From CAZAYP01 sp964489425 [NCBI: uncultured Verrucomicrobiota bacterium] (GTDB lineage Bacteria; Verrucomicrobiota; Kiritimatiellia; RZYC01), in the NCBI GenBank assembly GCA_964489425.1, contig CAZAYP010000034.1, positions 1 to 57,889 of the forward strand: DNA of 57,889 nucleotides, read 5' to 3'. A program made the position numbers and the translations under genes. This document shows positions 33,001 to 42,900 of the stretch, in pieces. Each line of letters begins with the position of its first letter. Within the stretch, counting starts at the first letter, position 1. The notes under the pieces are model-generated. The model was not told the origin of the DNA. It searched no databases and was given only the letters and a program-made list of their open reading frames with translations.

Positions 33001-33036
33001 GGAGACGTGAAGCGTCTCCGGCCATGGGAAAGCCAT
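33001..33036 (+). other. two hairpins in the pilM leader
   Basis: GGAGACG-TGAAG-CGTCTCC (33001-33019) is a perfect 7-base stem. ATGG-GAAAG-CCAT (33024-33036) follows directly, ending 21 bases before the pilM ATG. No T-run follows, so these look like leader structures rather than a terminator. Confidence 0.5.
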
Positions 33037-33057
33037 TTATATAGGGATAGATACTGT

Positions 33058-34077
33058 ATGGCGGACGTATCTGTGGCAAGAAAAGGGCGGCGCGGAGTCT
33101 CGGACATGCTGGGATTGGACTTCGCCACCACCGGGGTCAAGATGGTTCGCGTGCGCCGCGCCAAGGGCGCCTTGGCGGTGGTCGGCGTGAACATGTTGCC
33201 GCCGTTTGATCTGACGGCCAAGGGCGAAACCATCAGCATTCCCCGCGAGATGCGCACCAACTACGTGGCGCTCGGGGCGACCTTTGAGCGCAGTGTGTTC
33301 CGGGTGGTATATTTGCCGCTGGCGGCGGAAGACACGGCCGACAACCTGCAGCCCAAGCTGCGCGAGCAGTTGAGCGTGGGCGAAGATTTCCGGGCGTCGT
33401 TCCAAGTGCTTAGCAAAGGCGGCGCCAAGCAGGACAGCGCGCTGCTGGCCGTGGCCGTCCCGGAGACCGACGCCAAGGCCCTGCTGGCCCAGTTCGCGGC
33501 GGGCGCTCCGGCGCCGTACTCCATGGAGGTGGCCGGCATCGCCACGCTCAACGCGTTCCTGAGCACGCGGGAACACAGCTTGAGCGACCAGGCTGTCTGC
33601 CTGATTGAGTCGGGCGCCCGGGTCACCACCATGACCTTCCTCGAACGCGGCAAGATGGTCCTGACCGGCAAGTTCAACGTGGGCGGCGATACCCTGAAGT
33701 CCATCATCCAAACCCAGCTGGGCGTGGACGCCGACATGGCGCGCACCATCATGTCCGGCGGGTCGATTGACATTTCCAGTTCGGTCAAGGAAGTCATGAC
33801 CGCCTTCCTGCGCCAGCTTTCGATATCCCGGGATTTCGTCGAGCGCCAGAAAAAATGCCGGGTGGCGCAGCTCTTTTTGTCGGGCGGCATGAGCCAGTCG
33901 CCGTACTGGGTCCAGGCGATCCAGGAGACGCTGGGCATGAACGGCACGGTCTGGGATCCGTTCGAGGGCATGGAGGTGGCGCCCGAGGCCATACCGGACG
34001 CGTTCGCGTCCCAGCGCCACCGCTTTGCGGCGGCCCTGGGCGTGGTCGTGGGTGCCTTCGACTCGGGGCGGGAATAA
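33058..34077 (+). CDS. pilM: PilM-like actin-fold ATPase
   Basis: The product is 339 residues. GLDFATTGVKMVRV is the phosphate-1 motif of PilM/FtsA-type proteins. CLIESGARVTTMTFLERGKMVLTGKFNVGGDTL is the phosphate-2 region, and LFLSGGMSQSPYWVQAIQETLGM is the adenosine motif. PilM sits in the cytoplasm and holds the PilN-PilO alignment complex. A GTG 51 bases upstream is in frame but lies within the leader hairpin. It opens a plus-strand operon that runs through the secretin. Confidence 0.87.
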   Translation: MADVSVARKGRRGVSDMLGLDFATTGVKMVRVRRAKGALAVVGVNMLPPFDLTAKGETISIPREMRTNYVALGATFERSVFRVVYLPLAAEDTADNLQPKLREQLSVGEDFRASFQVLSKGGAKQDSALLAVAVPETDAKALLAQFAAGAPAPYSMEVAGIATLNAFLSTREHSLSDQAVCLIESGARVTTMTFLERGKMVLTGKFNVGGDTLKSIIQTQLGVDADMARTIMSGGSIDISSSVKEVMTAFLRQLSISRDFVERQKKCRVAQLFLSGGMSQSPYWVQAIQETLGMNGTVWDPFEGMEVAPEAIPDAFASQRHRFAAALGVVVGAFDSGRE

Positions 34078-34115
34078 CAAGCCATGGGCATCAACCCGGG
34101 ACATAACGCGCATTT

Positions 34116-34787
34116 ATGAAGACAAGCGTTAATTTATTGCGGAAAGCGGAAGAGCGCTACCAGGGGCCCATCAGCCGCAAGTTCATCATCTTCGGCTCGG
34201 TGTGCCTGGTGGCGGTGCTCCTGCTGCTGGTAGTGGGAACGTTCGTGATGCGCGGCTACCGCACCCGGCTGGAGTTGTCGTGGGCGCGGGAGCGCTGGGC
34301 CGGGTTGGAGCCCATCATGCAGCACGCCGGGCAGCAGCAGAAGATCGTGGCGGTGAACGCCGCGGCGCTGGGCGCCTTGGAGAAGTGGAAATCGTCGCGC
34401 TACCTCCTGGCCTCCATGCTGGCGGAACTGCGCTTGGTGGCGCCCGAGAACATCCAGTTCACCAGCCTCTCGGTGGCCAGCGATCGCAATGCCCCGAACG
34501 CCGACGCGGTGTGGAACTACACCGTGCGCCTGGACGGGCGCGCCGAGGGCGAGAAACTCGAGGAACTGGTGGTCGGGTTCCGGCGCCTGCTGCTGACCCA
34601 GGCGGCGATCACCAACGCGTTCAGCGCCATCCGCCTGGTGTCGTTCCGCAAAGACAGCGTGGGCGATGGCCGCGAGATCGCCCAGTTTACCCTGCAGGGC
34701 GAGGGCAAGATCGCCCCGGTCCAGCCGCCGCCCCGCGCGCGGCTGGCCGTGGAAGCAACCGCAGACCAACCCGAAAAAGCGCCATGA
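34116..34787 (+). CDS. pilN: PilN-like inner-membrane alignment protein
   Basis: The product is 223 residues. A short cytoplasmic start begins MKTSVNLLRKAEERY, with the NLL motif that binds PilM. One membrane helix (FIIFGSVCLVAVLLLLVVGTFVM) and a periplasmic coiled coil and ferredoxin-like domain follow (SMLAELRLVAPENIQFTSLSV). Gene order (PilM-N-O-P) supports the call; sequence similarity alone is weak. Its stop overlaps the pilO start (ATGA). Confidence 0.8.
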   Translation: MKTSVNLLRKAEERYQGPISRKFIIFGSVCLVAVLLLLVVGTFVMRGYRTRLELSWARERWAGLEPIMQHAGQQQKIVAVNAAALGALEKWKSSRYLLASMLAELRLVAPENIQFTSLSVASDRNAPNADAVWNYTVRLDGRAEGEKLEELVVGFRRLLLTQAAITNAFSAIRLVSFRKDSVGDGREIAQFTLQGEGKIAPVQPPPRARLAVEATADQPEKAP

Positions 34788-35434
34788 AAATAGAAGATTT
34801 GACCAAGGAACAGAAGCAGTACCTCGCCTTGGGGGTGATCGCCGTGGCGGCTGTGGGGTACCTGATTTACTTCCTGATCACCAAGAGCTCCGCCTCGCTG
34901 CAAACGGCGCGGGCCGAGCTGGAAACCCTGAACGCCGAGATCGAAAAAGCCGAGGTGGTCAAGAATCGCCTGCCGCTGATGAACAACCAGTACGAGCAGG
35001 AGCTGGCCGCGCTGAGCGCGAACCTCAAGTTTGCCCCGGACGAGGAAAACCTGTACTCGTGGGTCACGGAGCTGATCTACGCGCGGGCGCGCGAACTGGG
35101 CCTCGAAGTGGACAGCGTCGACGAGATCCTGCGCGACTACAACATTGTTAACAACAAGGCCGCCAAGAAGGACAAGAAAAAGCCGGACGACAAGGAAGGG
35201 GCCGAAGCGGCTGCCGCCAGCCCCGCCCAGTTCCTGCAGCGCTATGCTGTGCGCGTGCAAACGCGTGGCAGCTACGAAAAAATCTTGCAGTTTGTCAGCG
35301 ATTTTGAGCAGCAGAATCCCCTCCTGCGGGTGTCCAGCCTTGAAATTATAGGCAATCCCTCGCAGGTGGAGCAGCACGGCGTCAAGCTGGTCATGGAATG
35401 GCCGGCGGGCATCAAAGCGGAAGTCATGGAGTAG
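34784..35434 (+). CDS. pilO: PilO-like inner-membrane alignment protein
   Basis: The product is 216 residues. A single N-terminal helix (YLALGVIAVAAVGYLIYFLI) is followed by a long periplasmic coiled coil (LQTARAELETLNAEIEKAEVVKNRL). A C-terminal domain (QRYAVRVQTRGSYEKILQFVSDFEQQNPLLRVSSLEI) matches the PilO/GspM pattern. A Lys/Asp-rich linker (KKDKKKPDDKEG) is inserted near residue 130. It is translationally coupled to pilN. Confidence 0.82.
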   Translation: MKIEDLTKEQKQYLALGVIAVAAVGYLIYFLITKSSASLQTARAELETLNAEIEKAEVVKNRLPLMNNQYEQELAALSANLKFAPDEENLYSWVTELIYARARELGLEVDSVDEILRDYNIVNNKAAKKDKKKPDDKEGAEAAAASPAQFLQRYAVRVQTRGSYEKILQFVSDFEQQNPLLRVSSLEIIGNPSQVEQHGVKLVMEWPAGIKAEVME

Positions 35435-35439
35435 CGATC

Positions 35440-35907
35440 ATGCGAGGACCAATGCGTCGTCCGGGGGCGGGATGCGGGGCGGGCGTGTGGGCGGCTGCCG
35501 CCGGCATGGCGGCCTGGCTGGTCTGCGGCGGCGTGGCGCTGGCCCAGGATCCGGCGCCCGCGGCGGGCAGCGCCGAGGAGTACCTGGTCCGCGACCCGTT
35601 CTGGCCGGTGGGTTATGTTCCGCAGGTGATCCAGGCCGTGGCCCAGCAGCAGGAAGATGTCCAGGCCGAGTCGGAGAAGACCAAGGAGCTGTGGGACGAG
35701 GCGCAGGAGCAGTTGACGATCGCCGGGATCAGCGACATGGGCCCGGCCGGGCTGTTCGCCGTGATCAACGGGCGGATGACCCAGGCGTCCCAGATCGTCA
35801 GCATCCAGTACAAGGGCTATGTTTTTGAGTGGCGCGTGACGGAGATCACGCCCCGGGGCGTCCGGTTCACGCCCGTGGGCGTCAACCCCGCGGCGGGCCG
35901 GCCGTGA
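35440..35907 (+). CDS. PilP/GspC-like periplasmic protein
   Basis: The product is 155 residues. A signal peptide (WAAAAGMAAWLVCGGVALAQ) is followed by RDPFWPVGYVP, which resembles the RDPF motif before the PilP/GspC domain, and a small beta domain (LTIAGISDMGPAGLFAVINGRM to RVTEITPRGVRFTPV). This HR-type domain contacts the secretin N-domains. ATG 35440 has a GGAG site 8 bases upstream; ATG 35452 is possible. No lipobox is present, unlike Pseudomonas PilP. Confidence 0.72.
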   Translation: MRGPMRRPGAGCGAGVWAAAAGMAAWLVCGGVALAQDPAPAAGSAEEYLVRDPFWPVGYVPQVIQAVAQQQEDVQAESEKTKELWDEAQEQLTIAGISDMGPAGLFAVINGRMTQASQIVSIQYKGYVFEWRVTEITPRGVRFTPVGVNPAAGRP

Positions 35908-35967
35908 CGGATTCCAACGGATGATATCGAGGCAGCGGTTTAACCATCAAAGGTGAAGGGTGCGACG

Positions 35968-36876
35968 ATGAAAAAAATGATGCTGGGCTTGGCGGGTGTA
36001 GCGGTGTTCGCGCTGGGATTGGCGGCCTTGGTGGGGTGCGACACCGACGGCAGCCCGACCAGTTCCGGGCTGGACGACTATTTTACCACCCATCCCTATG
36101 TCTCGGACCCGCGCGCCAGCCCGGAGTCCACGGCGGCGACTAGCAATATCGTCATCAACCCCGTGACGGCCACGGTCACTTATGAAGGCCAGGAAATCGT
36201 GTTCACCGCGTCCCAGGGCTATGGTCCTTACACGTGGGATGTCGCCGATCCCAGCGCCGGGCGGGTGGCGTCCATGGCCTGGAGCCAGGGGATCTACACG
36301 GCATTGAAAGTCGCGCCCAACAACGTCATTGTTGCGGATGCCAGCGGCCACGCGGCCATCGCCAACATCGTCGTCAGCGTGTCCGGCCTGGCCGTGAGCG
36401 CCAACCCGTCCACCCTGACCACGGATGGCAACCGGTCCGTGGTGACGGCTTCCGGCGGTGTGCCGCCCTACCGGTGGCGCGTGTCCAACAAGGCTTACGG
36501 ATCGATCAGTTCTTCGACCGGGTCTTCCATCGTGTACACCCGCCTGGCTACCGGTGACAATGGTGTAACCTGTACCGATGACGCCGGCAACGTGGGCAGC
36601 GTGGTGATCTCCCAACCCTCGTCCGGGCCGACCACCTTGTCGCTGACCGTGGCGCCCCAGACCTTGAACGCCAATGGCGCCAAGTCCGTGCTGTCCGTGG
36701 CCGGCGGCACGGCGCCCTACGTCTGGACGCTCAACGACGTGGCCCTGGGCTCGCTGAGCGCCAATTCCGGGTCGAGCGTGATTTACACCCGGCTGAATGC
36801 GGGCGACAATGCGGTCAACGTGACCGATTCGTCCAGCCCGACCAAGACGGCCAATACCGTGATTTATCAACCCTGA
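35968..36876 (+). CDS. lipoprotein with three Ig-like repeats
   Basis: The product is 302 residues. A lipoprotein signal ends LAALVGC. Three repeats of about 75 residues follow, each with a V-x-P/N-P-x-T start, a GG-x-x-PY-x-W core and an IVYTRL-x-x-GDN end (PPYRWRVSNKAYGSISSSTG, APYVWTLNDVALGSLSANSG). The fold is probably Ig-like or BACON-like. It is exported and lipid-anchored, inside the pilus operon and directly before the giant protein, with which it may interact. ATG 35968 has an AAGGG site. Confidence 0.75.
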   Translation: MKKMMLGLAGVAVFALGLAALVGCDTDGSPTSSGLDDYFTTHPYVSDPRASPESTAATSNIVINPVTATVTYEGQEIVFTASQGYGPYTWDVADPSAGRVASMAWSQGIYTALKVAPNNVIVADASGHAAIANIVVSVSGLAVSANPSTLTTDGNRSVVTASGGVPPYRWRVSNKAYGSISSSTGSSIVYTRLATGDNGVTCTDDAGNVGSVVISQPSSGPTTLSLTVAPQTLNANGAKSVLSVAGGTAPYVWTLNDVALGSLSANSGSSVIYTRLNAGDNAVNVTDSSSPTKTANTVIYQP

Positions 36877-36885
36877 AGCAATCCG

Positions 36886-36911
36886 CCCCCTCCCGCGCAG
36901 GCCGGAGGGGG
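36886..36911 (+). other. hairpin between the lipoprotein and the giant gene
   Basis: CCCCCTCC and GGAGGGGG flank a 10-base loop, 10 bases after the stop codon. Only TTAAT follows, so it may be a partial terminator or a processing/attenuation site that separates expression of the giant gene. Confidence 0.45.
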
Positions 36912-36936
36912 TTAATCCGGACCTGCGGAGGCAATT

Positions 36937-39900
36937 ATGAAAAGCATGGTCAGAATCGGAGCGTGGTGGATCGGGGTCGCGGTGCTGGCCGGGCTGGGCC
37001 AGGCGGCGTGGGGCGCACCGGTGTTCTTTCCCGAGTCGGTCAACATCCCGGCCGGGAACCAGGTGTACTTGCAGGTCACCAACCTGAACATCAGCACGAA
37101 CTTCAGCCCCAGCGAGATCTCGATCACGGCGGCCAACCCCGACGAAGCCGCGGTCTCCCCCAACGTGATTACCCAGACATTGACTTGGACCTACACAACG
37201 TCTGGCGGGTATTTCCAGGTGTACAACGCGGACGTGGGGTTTTTTGCCGCCGGCCGGCGACCGAACAACGGCGTGGCGATCAATGCCCGCGTCAGGCGCA
37301 CCCTGGCCAACAATCCCACCGTGATAGTTACCGAGGACGTCACTTGCATCGCCACGGTGACGCCCACGGTGGTGTCCTTTGCGGCCATGCCCAGACTGTC
37401 CTTGCAGCAGGTGTATCCGGCCACGCTGATATGGACGAACAATTCTTTTGCCAGCCTGCTGATGACCATTGTTTGCAGCAACCTGTCCGTGGCGCGCCTG
37501 GGCACGGACCCGTCCGGCGGCCCGTTCGCGGACACCATCCAGGTTGAGATCCCGCCATATGAAAGCGAGGCCACGTTTTATATTACCGCCGCCGGCGTGG
37601 GCACGGCGGGCATTTACGCGATCGCCGGCCCGTACATTACGGGCCTGAGCGTGGTCGTATCCACCAATCTCGCATTGGAAGACCCGGACGCTGACGGCGT
37701 GCCGACCCCGGTGGAATACCAGGACAAAACCCACCCCCTGCACCCGATGAGCAGCACCAATTACGCGGAGCGCAGCCTGGACTTCAGCCGTATGGCGCCA
37801 CTGTATCCCAGCGGGATCACGATCCCGCAGGCTAGTTTTGACTTCCGCACCAATGGCTGGGCCGTTGAATGCTGGGTCTACCCCAAGGGCGACGGGAACG
37901 GCACCATTTTAAGCATGGGATCGTTCATCGACACCAATATCTGGGTCGGTCTGGAAAACTACCGGCCCAAGGCCACCATCTGGACCATCCCGACGGGCAA
38001 AATCACGGTGGGCGGCGTGGGCCAGAACGGATCCATCCAGCAGTTGCCCACCAACGAGTGGAGCCACATTGCCTGCGTGTGGTCGCCGGACCGCAACAGC
38101 TTCGAGATGTTTGTCAACGGGGTGCTGCTGATTGCCTGGGAAACCATGGCCACGCCCTATGTGCGCGCCCACTGGGCCTACATGGGGCAGGGGTTCAGCG
38201 AAGGGGCCATCGACGAAGTCCGCATCTGGTCCTACGATCGCTCGTGGTCGGACATCGCTTACTGGCACAAGCGGATTTATCCCGCGCCGGTGGCTTACGT
38301 GGCAACGCCCTTTTACGGGCAACCGCTGCAACTGTATTACCGTTTTGACGATGCCACCACGCAACTGGTGGATTACGCGTACCTGAACGATGCCAACTAC
38401 TTTCTCCAGACCAGCGTGGATCTGACCACCAACAGCCCCGCGGTATCGGCGCTCGGCAGCGACGATCAGGACGGCGATTTCCTGCCGGAGTGGTGGGTCG
38501 GGCTGCACAACCTCGACCAGTACCCGACGCTCAACGGCGGGCCCACCAACGTGTTCATTGCGTGGATTAACGATATCGGCTATTGGCGCGTGTACTACTA
38601 CCGCTCCATCATGGCCTACACGTCCGTGGGCATCACCAACAACTACTGGCTGGACACGACCGACAACATGTATTACCGGCCCAAGACCGGCATGGGGTGG
38701 GATGGCCGGTACTCCGGGTTCCTGAAATATGTCTACCTGACCCAGGTTCCCAACGAGGGGATCCTCAAGCTCTATACCCCGGGCATGCTGGCCGTCAAGG
38801 CGTACGTCAACGGCACGCTGGTGACCCCGGAGGGGGCGGAAGGCGATATTTACCAGACGCTGGATGTTACGGACAACCTCAAGCTGGGGCGCAATGCCAT
38901 ATACGTCTTTTGTGAAAGCGTCATCTCGTACTACCTTGACATTGAGCGCACCCAACACAAGCCCAACCCGCAGAAGTACGATGTCGTCTGGGAGGGCGCG
39001 CAGGGCAAGTTCGATGCCGAGTTGCTGGCTGATGGCGCGCCGCTAATCCGGCGTGGCGACCATTCGCGGGCCGATCCGCGCGCGGTCTGGTTCTGCCAGA
39101 TCTGGTCCACCTACGTGGGGCAGTCCCAACCGTTGCCCGATGCCAAGGAACGCGCCATTTTCAACCAGGATTACGGTTTGCCCTTCGATGCGGATACCGA
39201 CGACTTCAATGCCTATTACGAATATTTTTCAGGCACCAACCCGCAGGACGATGACTCGGACAACAACGGCGTGCCGGACGGCTACGAAGACTTCGATGGC
39301 GACGGTTTGGTCAATCGTGACGAGCAGACCAAGGGCACCCAGCCGTTGTTGCCGGATACCGACGATGACAGCGTGCAGGACGGGCTCGACTCGCTGGGCA
39401 ACAGCACCCCGGCCAGTGCGCTCAGTTCCACCAACTCGCTGGCCATGGTGTTTGGCGGCAATGCCGAGGACTACGTGGAGTTCCCGATCCAGAGCCGGTT
39501 TGCCCTTGAAAACTGGACCGTGGAGGCCTGGGTGTTCCGGGAGGCCGCAGAGGCGGATGGCGGCGTGATCGTCCAGCGCAAGGTCAGCACCAATGCCATC
39601 AACTATGAAATTGGACTGGGCAATGGTTCCACGCTGACGGCGGCGACCAATGTGCCGTACGTGCGGTTCATGTCGGTGGCCGGGTCGAACGTGGTGGTGA
39701 CCAGCGGCGAAGCGCTTGGGGTGGGGTGGACCCACGTGGCCGCGTCGTATGAATACGAGCGCCGGTTGCTGAAACTGTTTGTCAATGGCGCGCTGACCAA
39801 CACGGCCTCGTTGGTTTTGCAGTCGCCGGCCCTGTTCGCCGGCGGCCCGGTCCAGCAGCGCATCGGGCCCGGGTTGCTGGGCATGGTGGACGAGGTCCGG

Positions 39901-42900
39901 ATTTGGAACGTGGCCCGGACCGACGAAGAAATCAAGGAAACCTACCAGGAAACCGTGCCGGTGACGACCCCCAACCTGGCGGGCTATTACCGGTTTGACG
40001 ACAACACCAGCTATGCCACCAGTTCGGTGCCGATCACCGGCACGAGCCAGAACAACCGCTCGCAGCATTTCCACGGGCTGCCGCAGCAGCCATGGCGTTG
40101 GGGCCAGGTACAGGATTGCGTGGTGAATTACATTACCGACTGGTGGAACAAGTGGGATTATGCCGCCACGTTGCACGGCAATAGCCAGTTCTCCACCAAT
40201 GGCGCCGGCGCCCTGCAGAACCCGCCTTCGCTGCAAATCACCCTGTTGCCGCCGGATGTCGTCAAGGCCGGCGCCCGCTGGACCATCTCTGGCGACGGCA
40301 GTTGGAACTGGTACCAGAGCGGTTACGTGTTGAGTTCGGGGTTGTCCTCTGGGCAGTACGACGTCGTGTTCAGCCAGATCCCGGGATGGACCACGCCCTC
40401 CAACCTCATGATCTCGCTCCAGAACAACCAGATCTATTCCACCAATATCGCCTACCTGCGCAATGGCAACCTGCGCATCCAACTGCTGCCGCAGGATGCG
40501 GTTACCGCGGGCGCCAAGTGGCGGGCCCCCGCGCTCGGGAGCACCAACTGGCTCGACACCAACACCACGATCACCAACATCACGCCGGGCTTGTACTACA
40601 TCGAGTTCCTCGCGCTGCCGGGCTGGCAGAGCCCCGGCGCCACCAATGTGGTGGTGCCGAGCGGGCAAACCATTTCCTACAATGGCGTTTACACCCGGAT
40701 CAGCCAGCCGGTGACCGCCATCCGCGTGGACATCACTCCCCCGGGCGCCGTGGCCGCCGGTGCGCAGTGGAAAGTTTTGGGCAATAATGTAACCAGCGAC
40801 TGGCAGGTGACCGGCGGCATGTACCCCGTGAGCCCCGGGCTGTACGTGGTTTCGTTCCGCGACGTGTTCGGCTGGGTCAAGCCGCCCAGCGCGCTGGTCA
40901 TCGTGTCGGAGTCTGTCACCACGTCGTATGCCGGCGAGTACTATCCCTCGGACCTCGATACGGATGGCGATGGCCTGTTTGATTACGACGAGCTCAACGT
41001 CTATTTCACCGACCGCCTGAACCAGGATACGGACGACGACGGGGTGGACGACAAGGCCGAGATGACCCGCGATCTGACCAGCCCCGTGCACCCGATGAGC
41101 AGCACGAACTTCCACGAGCGCAGCCTGGATATGGGCCGGGTGCCGGCCGCCGGCATGCCCGTGCCTTCCGCCAACCGCTACTACGTGGGGAGCGCCGGCT
41201 GGACCGTGGAAACGTGGATTCGTCCGGGGGCGGATGGCAATGGTTTGATCTTCGGGCTGACCAATGCCACGGACGGCCAGGAATTCATGGTCATGCTGGA
41301 GAATTACCGGCCCAAGGCACAGATACTTTCCGCCAGCAACGTGATGGTGACCGTCGGCGGTGTCGGGCAGTTCGGCTCGATCCAGCAACTGCCGCGCGAC
41401 GAGTGGTCGCACGTGGCCTGCGTGTGGGCCCCGGAGCGCGACAGCTTCGAGCTGTACCTTAATGGGCTGTTGCTGATTGCCCAGCAGACGCTGGCCAATC
41501 CCAACTTCAAATCCGGCCGCGCGGTGGTGGCCCAGGGTTTTGCAGATGGCTACCTCGACGAGTTCCGCACCTGGCCCTACGCGCGCAGCGCGGATGAGGT
41601 GTCCTACTGGTTCAACCGCCTGTTCCCGGCGCCGTCGAGCTATGTGCAGACCCCGCTGTACGGCACGGTCAACACGTACTTCCGGTTTGACGATGCCGGC
41701 AAGTCGCTGGTGGACTTCGCCTACCTTCCAGAGCTGGTGACCGGGTTTGCCGGCACGAACTATTTCGTGCGTTTCACCAACGATATCACGGTGATTGATC
41801 CGGCCTTCAGCCCGCTGGGCGTGGACGATCAGGATGGCGATGGCTTGCCGGAGTGGTGGGCGGGCCTGCATAACCTGGACCAGTACCCGTCCATTGATTA
41901 TGGCCCGATCCCCCTGTTCGCGATGATCTACGACTGCGACCACCCGACGCCCGAGGCCGGCGGCCCGGTGTGGACCAACGACTTCGACAAGGACAACAGC
42001 ATGATTGCCCGCGTGGATTTCGCAAAGACGTTCCGCGCCTATTCGTCGATCGGCGCCACCAATGCGTTGGGCGGCGGCCGCTACTGGGTGGACGAGGTCG
42101 ATAACATGGTCTATGAGCCGCGCGATGTCAGCCTGGGCTACGATGGCCGTTACGTGACCTTCATGAAGTATGTCTACCTTGCCCAGGTGCCGCGGGCCGG
42201 AACGCTCAAGCTGTTCACCCCGGGCATGAAGTCCACGATCGCGTTCGTCAACGGGGTGCGGGTGACGCCGACCGACCAGGAAGACGGCACGTACCAGACG
42301 CTCGAGGTGGCCAACCAGCTCAAGGTCGGCCGCAACATGATCTACGTATACTGCGTCAGCGGCTACGACAAGTACCATGACTACAGCCGGCTGACCTCCG
42401 CGAATTCCGGGGATGACTGCACGTTCGAGGGCGTGTACGGCAAGTTTGACGCCAGCTTCAGTTGCGACGGCCAGACCATGATCGTCCGCGGCGACCACAC
42501 CCGCAACGACCCGCGCGCGGTGTGGTTCTGCCAGACCTGGTCCACGGCCATCCAGGGCCAGAACCCGAAGCCGCCCTTTGCCGATTCCGCCAGCCGCGCG
42601 GCGCCCGGCAACGCCGACTACGGCCTGCCGCTGAATACGGATACGGATACCCTCAACGCCAACTACGAGTTTTCCGTGGGCAGCAACCCCCACGACGACG
42701 ACTCCGATAACAACGGCATCCCGGATGGCCACGAGGACTACGACGGGGATGGCCTCGTCAATATCGACGAGCAAAGCCTGGGCGCCGATGCCCTGCTGCC
42801 GGACACGGATGACGATGGCCAGATGGACGGCATCGACGCCATGGGCAACAACAGCCCGGCCAACGCCCTGAGCTCCACCTCCTCCCTTTCGATGGTATTT

